Program-made: the position numbers and the translations under genes
Part shown: positions 53,175-64,000 of the stretch, in pieces
How positions within the stretch are numbered: the stretch's first letter is position 1
How the letters are laid out: every line of letters starts with the position of its first letter
Notes under the pieces: generated by a model
Databases searched by the model: none
Seen by the model: the letters and a program-made list of their open reading frames with translations, nothing else
What the model was told of the DNA's origin: nothing
DNA from: Epiperipatus broadwayi
Lineage: Eukaryota; Onychophora; Udeonychophora; Euonychophora; Peripatidae
Assembly (NCBI GenBank): GCA_028023455.1
Contig: JAQFVV010001014.1
Coordinates: 1-64,000 of the forward strand
DNA: 64,000 nucleotides
Direction of reading: 5' to 3'

Positions 53175-55326
53175 TTATAATGGTCTGGATTATTGTCTTA
53201 ACATATCTGCATTACAAGGGTGCCACTAGGCCACTTAAAACCTAGAAATTTTATATGGTAGGCAGATACGTAAGTTAAAAAAAAATATTTTTTTTATTTT
53301 ATATATTTTGATTTCGGTCATTAGCCCATTGTCACTAGCTTATGAAGTAGCAGAGGTTTATACATATTTATTAAATTATACTTTATTTATAAATTCTTGT
53401 CTAAGAATATTTTTAAAAAGAATAAAATAAGCCACTGCCAGTAACTATACACACAAAAACTTATTTACGCACATATATAATATTTAAAATTGTTTTAGTA
53501 TCAGTTTTACATTTTAAAATTTAACTTACATTTTTAATTTTTATAAGTTTGCACAGATGGGTTTATAAAAGTTTGTTTTATAATGTTGAGTATAGATCGG
53601 TTACATAGATTACACGGTTAAAAACATTTCAAAATAAACATAAATGATCAAAATATAAAATCATTGGTGGAATTGCAGAGGGAAATTTATAAGAAACCCA
53701 ATGGCATTCATCATAAGATGCCGCATTGACACCAATAACTTAAAAGATATCTGAATAAATACATTTTAGATACTCACTGTAAGGTATCATTATTTATCGA
53801 ATGTCTATATATTTTGATCAAATATGAAAACCAAAAACATAATTAACCGATAATGAATCCATGCAAGCATCTATACCTAACTTAAATTTAATGCATTTTT
53901 ATTTAGAGTGTTGAGGATGAATAGATTACATACATTTGCACTTGAAAAGAAAATATTTAACCTTAGGCCAAAGCTCATAGTTAAACCAACTTCAATCCAT
54001 CTGATATATCGATGTATTCAATGTAATACGAATATGACAACATGAAATGTCATACTGTCAGGAATGTACATCTGAGCAGCAGGGTTAAGAGAAGAAATTT
54101 ACTCTCATCCAGATAGGAATACTACATCTATATGATGAGAAGAGCAATAAAAAAAACTCCATAGGAAAGGACTGCGGTCATTTTTGCCGACTTACGATCG
54201 CATTCCATAGGCCAAAGGGGTTGTGTGCCGTATAATTCAATTCTGCATGTAGAAAACCTTGTACTACATCTACTAATTATGCCAATATATCCCATCCATT
54301 GACCTAATTCAACTACAAAATGAATAACCTAAGATTACCCTCCCCTAATAAAACTTTACAATAGCCCGATTTAAGTTTAACATTTATATAATTTAGTTTA
54401 ATGAAAAACAAAAATCATAAATAAAACTTAAAAGAATAAAAAAAAAATGGAAATGATTTTAAAAAAGAAATACCTCAAATAAAAAGAATTAATAAAGAAT
54501 TTAGTTTGGTCAGATAGGATTTTATTTCTATAAAATAAATACTGGAAAAGTTTATATTTTAGATTTCTTAGTGTTTTCAAATTAATATTCATTTAAGTTC
54601 ATAATGTGCTTACAGTTTTAGAAATGTTCATTAGTTATATACTTGTTACTGTTTTAAAAAAGTTCATCCTTTACAGTTGCTTGCCATTTGGAATCCAGCA
54701 TTAAATTCCCCGATGATCCTGTAGTCCTCAATATAAGAAAAGCAATGTTTCATTTTCCTTTTCTAAAACAACTGAAGGAATTGAAAGTGCGTCTTTTAAT
54801 CTCTTCACCTCCAAGTCTCCAACTTAACACATCTTCATCTTCTCTTAATTTTTTTTTACTCAATTTCTTATTTATTTCCAAACTTTTTCTTTTATATGTA
54901 ACTTTTGGATCCAAAGGACATTTTGTTCCAATTTCCCAATGGATTTCTTTCATTGGCTATTAGTTTCTATTGTTTTCCTATCTGATCGTTGCTTATACAT
55001 TTAAATGCCTAAGGGCTAGTTCACTTGGACTAATTAAAATAATCATTTCCATTTTTCAATAACATTAATTAATTTGTTTTGTATAAACTTAGATATATTT
55101 TTATCTTTAAATCTTTACTGAAAATTTAGTTTTAAAATACTTTTTTTTTAATAAAGTTTTCATTTAATAATTTTTTTCATCTGTGCAATTTTATATATAT
55201 GAGTTTAAGATAGAATTAATTTTCAATTTTTAATTCTTGAAAAAGAAGTTTTTATTTGCAAACTTTTATTTTTTTTATGTTTAATAATAATAAAAAAATA
55301 ATGTAATGACATATGTGCCTGTTACA
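53175..55326 (-). repeat. LTR-like repeat, 5' copy
   Basis: This is the minus-strand upstream LTR. It is followed on that strand by the primer-binding-like sequence at about 53153-53172. Confidence 0.8.
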
Positions 55327-55344
55327 ATATATAATAAAAATAAT

Positions 55345-55800
55345 AAGTTTAATGGTAACAAACTATTATAAACAATCCTTAAATCTGCAGAAGCACTTTA
55401 TATCTTGATATTGTTATATAAGCATGTAAAAAGTAAAAATAATGGTGATTTAATGTCTCCTTCAGTTTTCTTTGATGATGAAAAAACATGTAAATTTAAA
55501 TTTAAATTTGATTTTGAAAATGTGAAAATTCTTCATGAAGAGAGAAACCATAATAAAAGAAAAATTAAGGAGGCAATTTTTATAAATAGGAATAAAATGC
55601 ATTTAATAAATAGACAAGCTGCTAACATTAAACTACAAGATTTGTAGGATTTGAATTGATGATGTTTGCTTCCACTTTGTTTTTGTTTTTAATTTAATGG
55701 CAGTAGAGGCAGGTTTAAGAAATTAACTGAAAGTACTTCTGTGGATTTAAGAATTGTTTATAATAATTTGTTATTATTAAATTTATTATTTTTATTATAA
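55345..55800 (+). mobile_element. Penelope-like element 3' end, with short inverted terminus
   Basis: This is a second Penelope-like 3' end, homologous to both arms of 24622-26360. The left edge (about 55359-55396, TTATAAACAATCCTTAAATC) is the inverted form of the right edge (about 55730-55765, GATTTAAGAATTGTTTATAA). So here too the extreme 3' end is repeated in inverse orientation at the truncated 5' side. It sits directly beside the LTR-type element. Confidence 0.75.
55405..55647 (+). pseudogene. Penelope-like C-terminal endonuclease segment
   Basis: An open stretch of 80 codons gives the C-terminal end after the YIG core. FFDDEKTC is followed by FENVKILHEERNHNKRKIKE and AIFINRN. This matches, in better condition, the broken segments at 24840-24960 (complement) and 26030-26200. 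The conserved HE...KRK..EA pattern is typical of the C-terminal part of Penelope-like endonucleases. The catalytic YIG part itself is absent, so it is a 5'-truncated fragment. It ends at a natural-looking stop, which suggests the true C-terminus of the element protein. Confidence 0.75.
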
Positions 55801-56094
55801 TTACAATTTTGTTTTAATTAATGGACATTATATATATATATTACTAACATGTGTGAAAGTAAAATTAAATACATTGATAAATAATTCAATTCTTGATAAA
55901 TTCATAATTCATAATTTAGTTAATGCATTTTGAATAGTTAAAAATTAATATATAAGATAATTATTTATTTTAAATAAATTAATGTGGAAGAAAAATATAT
56001 CATAACTCTAAACTCATACATATAGAATTATTTCAGGACAAATACATGCATAATCCTACCTTTCAATTATTCTTCACTCAAGCTGTATATATCA

Positions 56095-56179
<85 letters not shown>

Positions 56180-59100
56180 CCCTTTTGTTTAGGTTAAAGT
56201 GGATTATTTGTAATAATTTACTGAAAAAATTTATATTTTGAAGTTGGGTAGGAGATGATGTATGTTGTCTGTTAATAATCTTTGAATAATTTAGTTAAGG
56301 CAAGTAAAATAATTGATGTATAGTATTAGGTTGGTGTTTGTAAGAAAACAGTTAACTAAAAATCATTATAAGATTGTATGGTTGGGAGAATTGGCCATAA
56401 TAAATACTGATTTAATAAGTCTTCTAAATAATAATTAGGGTAAATTTTAAAAGTAATGCTTTAAAATTAAACGAATAGATTTAGTAATAATAATTGTATT
56501 TAATGGCTATATTTTAAAAATCATTTGATTAAAAAATAATAATGTGGGAGAAAGTGTATTTTTTTGGTTTTATAATATTAAAATAATTATTTTAAAATTA
56601 TGCTATAATAGTGGTTATGTAATGTTTTATAAATTAAATTATTATTTTTAGTTCTATCTAAATTATTATTAGCACCTTATTTAGTTTTGTAAATCATGTG
56701 ACGCACACCTGGGTTTGAAAATAGAATAATATTATCTGTTATAAATGTTAAATTGGATTTTAAAAGTGAATATAATAAATAAAATCAGATTTATGTTTTT
56801 TGTTGAAAATAAATACATTAAGTTCAAAATAAAGATAGAAATGGTAATAAATATTGAAATGTGATTTTTAAAAATTATTTAGAGGTAAGTATAAATAAAA
56901 TGTGAAAATTAAGTAAGAATTGAATAATATAATAAAAATAAATATTTAGTAAATTATTATTAACTTTAACTTTAAACCAATGTCCGTGGTCCTGGATAAT
57001 TTGAGGTCAGGATTGTTTAACGGATCAATCAGAATTGGAATCAGCTGGAGTATTTAAGAGCTGTGTAAATTTTGGCAGACAATTATTAAGCTGTTATCTC
57101 ATTCTACTGATGTACTATTATAACATCGTTAGTATTTCTACAATTTCAGTAAAGTATTTAATAGTGTAATAATCCATTTTATTTAGCTTCAATTTTTATA
57201 AAAATACAGCAGTTTATTATTGCAAGATTGTGATATGGAGAAAGAGGGCTAAAAATTAAATAATTCCTTACTTAGCTGATTTGTTTTCATTCAATTTGTC
57301 ATCAACTTAAACATGAAGAAGTCATCACTAAATATAAAAAAAAATTAATGGAAATATTCAAATGTTATTATTGTATAAAGTATATAATTTTGCCTGTGTT
57401 GATAAGTCATATTGATTTACGACTAAATTTCATAAAATGAATGTCACGGAGAAAATATATATATATAAAAAAAATGTTCATTAAAAGATATAAAGTGAAA
57501 TGATATAATATAATTTTATAAAGAAAATGTATTTAAAATACGATGGAAAAATACTTTTAAAGAAAAAAACTTTTAAATTTGACCAAACAATTATTTTAGA
57601 ACGTGGAGATATTTCTTTCTGAAGAAATATTGGAAATATTTTAAAACTGGAATTTTTCCTAGAAAATATAAAAATTAAGATCATTTGCAAGTATGTGACT
57701 TATATCATATTTCAAAAAATATTGCAAGTTAGTCATTAAGGTATGCTGGACATACAAAAGTTTATGTAAATTATTTGGGAAAATAATTTAAATTATTTGA
57801 AAATATTGGGAGAAGTATTGGTTGTATAAGAAGATATTAAACCTCAGTAAATATGGAAAAGTTACAAGAATTTGGAAAATTATCTTGTTGAAGAGTATTT
57901 AAAATTAGATATTTACCTAACAATACATGTTTAAATATTTAAAGTTTTGGAGATAAGAAAAATATTAATTATATTAGTGTGAGTCTTATAGAATAAAAGT
58001 AAATGTACCATATTTAACTTGAACTGTCATTTTGAATTATATATTTCAATGTTAAGAACCAGAGCATGCGTGATTATTGACGTCAAAAGTGTGTTATTAA
58101 TGTTTTTTTACCAGGAGAAAAGATACTTCCTGTAATGAACTTATTATCAAGAAAAAAACATTTCATCGTAAGAAATTCTAATAAAGTTATTGTAAATATG
58201 GTTTTAAAATTAATTTTTAACTAACAAAATTATAATAATATTTATTCATAGTATAAATATAGGCGTAGGAATATAAGACATTAGATTATTTACTGAAATA
58301 GTAATTAAATTTGTATTATAAAAAAAAAAAATCTTTAATAATAATTTAAAAAAAAAAACTTAATATATTTTAAAGTGTGATAATGTGGAATAAACGATAA
58401 TAAAATGTTTATTTAGATCGTAATCCAGAAGACATCACTAAGTAATTGCCAACAGAAATTACTTATGGTAATAATGTAAATTATTAATAGTTTTAAAATG
58501 TGTTTATTTTGTGCGGATGGATGCATATATAAAACATGATACCTACACATAATTTATCATTTGTTTAGTTATTTAAGAATATGCATAATTTTAATGATAT
58601 CATAAAGATATTTAAACATAAAAGAAATATAAGGATATGATTTTATTATAACTGAATTGGATATTTTGTTGAATAATTTAAAGTGTTAAAAATATGACAC
58701 TGATTCTGATTGTTTACGCTTAAGTTTGAGAACTATTAAAGAATGAAATAATCTTGTCTTATTAGTTAGTTAGACTGTTATTCTAAAAATGAATTTATTT
58801 GTTATTATAGAAATGAGAAGATGAATTTAGCAATGTAAATTAGTGAATTTTAAATGCTAATATCTTAGTATTAGGTTATATAAGACCAGGATAATATTAT
58901 ATGTAGGGTTTATTTATATGGGAAGAAGAATATACTATATTGATGTTTATACAAGTATAGCTAACATAGCCCTATATCTTGTGTATATTCATGGCAGTGT
59001 TTGTTTTCTATGTGTTGAAGCTTAATGTCCATAGTGCTGAATGAATAGCCTGGACATTATACTTGGTAGAAGAGGTTATTAAACAAATAAGTTATACCTC

Positions 59101-60898
59101 TGTTCATGTACACTGTGCCCATGATGGTTAGTTGATAAAGATGTTAAGTTGAAGTTATAGTTTACTCCATATGCCTACTAGTTTATGTGTTATTGAAATT
59201 TATTGGATTACATTGTAAAAGATGGTTGTTTTAAAATTGGAAATAATAAATAAGTTTGGAAATAGAAAATTGTTAAATTGGATAAGATAAGTTATGTTGC
59301 TTAGAGTAAAATAAGTGTAAAAATTATAAGAACATAATTTCATCAGTGAAAGAATCATAAAACTTTTATAGTTAAAAATGATATTTATTTATTTTTTATA
59401 AAATAAATAGTTGACAATTTAAAAAAATTTATAATGATATTACTTAATTATTAAGAATTTTTTTTAAAAAGACATACTTATAATGCATATTTTTATTTAT
59501 GATTAAAGGTAATAGACCGAATCGTGTTGAATGAATGAAAGTAGTCATAAGTTTCACAACAGTAATTTTATAACAACACACTAATACATACATGATATTT
59601 AAAGTTTAAAGTAATAATTAGTAAGTAGCTTAGTTTGATGGTATGTTATGAATTAAGGTTGTTCACATGAATATTATTGAAGAGTGACTATACAGAATAA
59701 TAAATTATTTTTTAAAAACTAAATAACAAGGATAAGTTCATAGTAAAAGTATTACCTATATGTTTTTTTTTAAAACCTATAAATTAATAATATCGAATAA
59801 CGATAATAATAAAAAAATTATATAATGATATTTTAAAAATAAGTAATATTTTATTTAAGAAATGTTCTGTATCGTATATTTTAAATCATTTAATTTGTAT
59901 TGGAGAAGTACCTGAATATGAATAAATAGAATTCTATTAGAATGTAAATAATGTAAATAATTTTATTGTTAAGTTTGTTAATAAAATTGTTAAATGTGTT
60001 TTATAAGTCTTGGTGTTGACTCAATTTCTTCACATCACAATTACATAATCACAGATAATTATAATGAAGACATAATATTTGCACATCATAAATAAAGTTT
60101 TATTTAGGAGTTATATTTTTATTGATATATTTTATTTAAGAAGTTTTACTTATGGTATTATTATGATGGTCATGGAATAATTACCAAAGATTTACATTAA
60201 ATTATCTTAGTAATGATTGCCACATATTCTCAGATTGTAATATCATACTAAATATATTATTTAAGATGCCATATGGATAATAGAAAATTATATTACATTT
60301 TTATTATAGGATATACAAGAATAACATTATAAATAGAAAGATAGGAGAGTGAATTATAGATTAAAGATTATTATTACTATTTGTTATTATTATTATTATT
60401 AAATTGTAGTTAGGAATGATATTAAATCCCTTATCATACTTGATTACAAAAGTTATAATTAATTTATCATTATTTTAAGAGAATCTGAGATAATTTGAGT
60501 TAAATTAATTTTTAGGAAGATATTTAAATTTCTTTTTAAAAGTAATTTGCTTAATTAATTTTGATTAAAGACGTAAGAGTACTATAAATGTAGTATTTGA
60601 GTAATAGGAATAAGGATAGTATTCTTATGCCATTAAGGTGATATCCAGTGGGAGATTATCTTAATGTATTCGCTCTACCACTTGTAAACTCACTTCATAG
60701 TCTCATGATTTGATTAGATATTCATTTATTTCATTTTATAAACCAGAACTATATTATTATTTATTAATTAAGTTAATTTAATCATTGATATTCTTAAAAA
60801 TATAGTTATTATTAATTTAGATACATTTTAAATAAACATAGTTATTTATCTGAGCTAGATCAAGTAATTATAGTTATATATTTCCTGGAGGTGAGGGT

Positions 60899-60991
<93 letters not shown>

Positions 60992-61080
60992 CACAATTGA
61001 GCAGAGATATTATTATAAGCTTTAAAACATACATTTTAAGTTTTTTTAAGTATTTGCTTTGCAAATTAAAATATTGTCTG
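55801..61080. other. AT-rich non-coding DNA with (TA)n tracts
   Basis: No gene is supported. (TA)n tracts lie at about 56098-56126, 56132-56176 and 60902-60989. A region at about 56985-57130 is less AT-rich and contains TATTTAAGAG, a possible TATA-type promoter, perhaps of a solo LTR; this is weak. A small hairpin TAATGTCCA/TGGACATTA sits at about 59023-59059. Confidence 0.55.
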
Positions 61081-61185
61081 GCATTGGTAGCTGAGAGGTC
61101 AGCGCATCTGCCTTGCAAACAAACAGTTGCCTTCAGACAGTTATGGGTTCGCTTCCCGGCCGATGCTTTGACATATGGAAAAAAA
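61081..61185 (+). mobile_element. tRNA-derived SINE, copy 2
   Basis: It is the better-preserved copy of the SINE at 15434. The acceptor-like stem GCATTGG (61081) pairs with CCGATGC (61160-61166). The D-arm-like GCTGAGAGGTCAGC has an A-box-like core. The B-box-like GGGTTCGCTTCCC is close to consensus. The anticodon-loop-like CTTGCAA suggests a TGC-type ancestor, but the arm is damaged. An A-run follows at 61179. The downstream 61216-61235 string recurs at 17672-17691, so the element may extend to about 61240. No clear target duplication was found. Confidence 0.8.
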
Positions 61186-61240
61186 TATATTATCCCTGAT
61201 ATCGTACTCACATATATGATGAATGTACATTAATTATAAA

Positions 61241-63368
61241 TATAAAATGTGTGTGTTGTAATTTTAAGTATACTAAATTTCATAAAATAATTAATTATTA
61301 ATTGATATTATCTTTATACTGTGATATCAGATGTTAATGCTAAACTTTTTAAAGTTTCAATCATAAAAATATATACACCTCATTTTTTATCATACATATT
61401 TTATTTTATTTAAAAATTAAGTTAATGTTTAATAATTATTTAGTATAATTAAAATATACATTAGTATAATTAAATTATACATTAATGAAACTTAATATTT
61501 GTATTATTCTTTCTCTTATTATTTTTTTTAAATCAACTATTTAATTAACTTATAAATTATTAAAAAAGACATTATAATAAATTAATAAATAGAGTAGTCA
61601 AAACATTTTTAAAGTTAGTATTGTTCTTTATTATGCACATATTTTTATTCAATGATTTTCTTCATTTTTCTGGCCTAATTTAATCCATAAATGATGTATC
61701 CAAATTATCAGTTAATAAGATCAATATACTAAAGGTAACACATTTGTAATCCAACTAAATTAGAGAAAGAGATCCATGTAAATTTTTAATTATCCCCAGT
61801 TCTTTAAAAATGTAATTAATGAAAACAAGAATGGAATTACTAGCATTTCCTATTGTAATTTTTTAACTTTCTACAAGGTTGATGATTATCAAATAAATAA
61901 AATTATTTAGATCTCTTACAAGAAAATAATAGAATCCAATTTGATTATTAATTTTTTCTTTTTTTTTGCAGTATTCTTTCTAGCATATCAACAAGCTGCA
62001 TGTGATTTTTTAAAATTAATTGTTAGGAAGCTAGACAATATTATTTAATGCACCAATTTTTTTGCATACTATTAAATTTTAAAATAATAATAAATTAACC
62101 AAATTTATGATGCTGATGATGATTATTATTAATCATTATTATTTTTTTCATAATAACTTCATCAGTTAATCACATACAAGTGTATAAAATTGCTATTATA
62201 AATAAATGAATAAAATTATTGCTGTGTATGTGCATACTTGCACAGATTTACTATCATGTACTCTTACATCTATTCTACAATCATTTTGATCTGCTGTTTA
62301 GAACTAGTGTTGTCTCTTATAATTAATTATGTTATAATGATGTTTGTATTAGGTTTCACTAAACTACTTTTACTAAAGAAATTAGTGACCTAATAAAATG
62401 ATTTTATTAGTTTTTGGGGGGTAATTTTCATATATATAATAATATTTAGGCCATGTGTATATGTAAATAAATTTAAAAATAATAATAATAATTTAAAAAA
62501 ATTTTGGTTGAGATTTTTATAATATTAAAAAAGAAATTACATTTCCTTATGGTTAAATATTGTATTGGCTATTTTTTTATGTAATGTATTGAAATAATTA
62601 CAGCTTGAAAAAAGCAATTTGGTTTTTAAATATTTTATTATACATAAATTTTTGGTAAATTTTTTCACTTAAAATAAAGTAATACATAAACAAATTTGTA
62701 TTATCAGACAAGACAAGTTTCAAATGAACTAATTAGGAATTTAAAAAACAAAATAACTATATAAAAATATTTAGAGACAAATAACTTTTGTAAGTCAGCA
62801 TAACATGTGTTCATCAGAAATTATTAATGGTAGAATAAAGTCAATTATTGCAATGTTGCTTTTAGCCAGGGGTGTCATTTTTCAATTAATATTAAACTAC
62901 ATGAGAGGATAGTTAAGCTAAGCTATCATACTTCCTGAATGTGTCATTAAATCAAATGCAGGCAAACTAAAATAACTAAATTATTTAAATTAACTTTCCA
63001 TCAGAAAAATAATCCATAAAACTGTTTTAGCCAAAACCATGGACTATTGTTTATGTTCATAAAAAATTATTGAATTCAAGCTGGTTTAATATCTAATCTA
63101 AATTAAAATTAAATGCTAAAAAAACATTGGCAGGACAAGAAATAACAAATATCTATAGAAAGTTTTTGAAATAGATACTTTTCTATATATTCGTATAAAT
63201 CTATCACAACATTTATTACTGCTATAATATATTTAAATACAGCATTATAATATTTAATTATGAGAATATTTAACTTTTAGTAATTAGATGAAAATTTTAA
63301 TATTTTTAGGTTCAAATACTTTTATATCAAATACATTCATGCAATTAACATATATATATATATATATA
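61241..63368. other. AT-rich non-coding DNA
   Basis: No gene or clear repeat boundary was recognised. The stretch holds simple AAT and TA runs only. Confidence 0.6.
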
Positions 63369-63394
63369 TAACTTTTTAAAAACACTTATTTTTG

Positions 63395-63434
<40 letters not shown>

Positions 63435-63460
63435 CAAAAATAAGTGTTTTTAAAAAGTTA
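63369..63460. repeat. Perfect 92-bp palindrome
   Basis: TAACTTTTTAAAAACACTTA and TTTTTGATTTC lead into a (TA)n centre, followed by the exact reverse complement. No mismatch is seen in the non-TA arms. It could extrude as a long hairpin. A TA run also flanks its left side. Confidence 0.95.
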
Positions 63461-64000
63461 TTATATTAACTGTTTTTTTAAATATTTTTGTTTTAGTCAA
63501 GAATATAATATTTGTAAATTTAAAAAAATCATGCATATATTGAAATAAAATCATTTTTAAAACATTACTTTAACAATTACACAAAAGGAAAAAAAAAAGG
63601 AAAAAAAAGTTAAAAACTGAAAACATAAATCATGCTTATAACTTTAGATATTTAATTAAAAATATAAAATATTGCTTTCATCTTTTTCTAAATAATTGCA
63701 TTCCATAAATTATTATTAATCTTTTTATTATTGTGTGTAATTTGTTAATTATTTCTTATGAGTATCTGTAAAATGTTAGGTTACTAAGTAGGATATTATG
63801 TTATTTTATCTTAAACTGTTGTTCTACTTGAATTATATCCATACATATTTGAAAAAGGTAGATTGTTAGGAGAGTTTTGGGTATATGTGATGCTTCCTTT
63901 AAATTAATGAAAAGAAATAGATAGTCTCCCAGGAACCTGACAATAGCTGGTGCTCTTTTTAAAATAAATTTTGGATAATAATGTATTAGATATTTTATCT
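63461..64000. other. AT-rich non-coding DNA
   Basis: Nothing recognisable is present to the end of the window. Confidence 0.55.

Larger units (their letters stand above)
50278..55326 (-). mobile_element. Non-coding LTR-type element, direct 2.15-kb LTRs
   Basis: Two direct copies of the same terminal repeat seen at 28339-33131 flank a 720-bp internal segment. On the minus strand each repeat starts TGTAACAGGCACATA and ends near CATTATAA. TTGGTCTCCCAACATGAGCC follows the 5' copy, equivalent to TTGGTGACCCAACTTGGGC in the other element, and resembles a primer-binding site. The internal part encodes no gag or pol, so this fits a large non-autonomous (LARD/TRIM-like) element. A tandem repeat of 2.9-kb units is an alternative reading. 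TA runs lie at the outer left edge. Confidence 0.75.

Noticed and set aside
61081-61166. Functional tRNA gene
   Set aside because: The acceptor and D-arm pairs exist, but the anticodon stem is broken, the variable part is too long, an A-run follows and a related copy has a target duplication. It is a SINE.
60855-61233. Frames on both strands over SINE copy 2 and the adjacent TA tract
   Set aside because: They arise from (TA)n read as Tyr-Ile repeats and from the tRNA-like SINE head; neither is a gene.

Overview
This window looks like non-genic DNA from a very AT-rich animal genome, most likely an invertebrate; I cannot name the species. I found no convincing host protein-coding gene, rRNA or canonical tRNA gene. 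Nearly every open frame with recognisable motifs belongs to a decayed transposable element. Much of the rest is AT-rich filler with (AT)n and trinucleotide microsatellites.

Layout. 375-10775 holds two diverged L1/Tx1-like non-LTR retrotransposons, head to tail on the + strand. They are separated and followed by long trinucleotide microsatellites. 15434-15540 and 61081-61185 are short tRNA-derived SINEs; the first has a clear target-site duplication. 20108-20490 and 37015-37372 are two copies of one dispersed non-coding repeat. 20638-20849 and 21207-21735 are foldback (MITE-like) elements. 22224-24598 is a six-unit, 411-bp-period satellite with a hammerhead-type ribozyme motif in every unit: two units point to the minus strand and four to the plus strand. 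It lies between (AT)n tracts, directly beside a rearranged Penelope-like element (24622-26360) with RT and GIY-YIG endonuclease remnants. 26560-27420 is another LINE 3' remnant on the minus strand.

28339-33131 and 50278-55326 are two copies of a non-coding LTR-type element with about 2.1-kb terminal repeats. The repeats are inverted in the first copy and direct in the second. 39864-47036 is a full-length but inactivated Ty3/Gypsy element on the minus strand, with 1.6-kb LTRs and a 4-bp target duplication. A second Penelope-like remnant sits at 55345-55800. A perfect 92-bp palindrome lies at 63369-63460.

How the parts relate. The most interesting signal is the hammerhead satellite. Ribozyme-bearing tandem repeats are known as satellites and 'retrozymes', and Penelope-like elements are known to carry hammerheads in their terminal repeats. 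Finding an intact ribozyme core in a 411-bp repeat that abuts Penelope fragments, with both embedded in (AT)n, suggests a small non-autonomous ribozyme retroelement that may use Penelope machinery. The link to Penelope is inference. The ribozyme motif itself can be read directly from the sequence.
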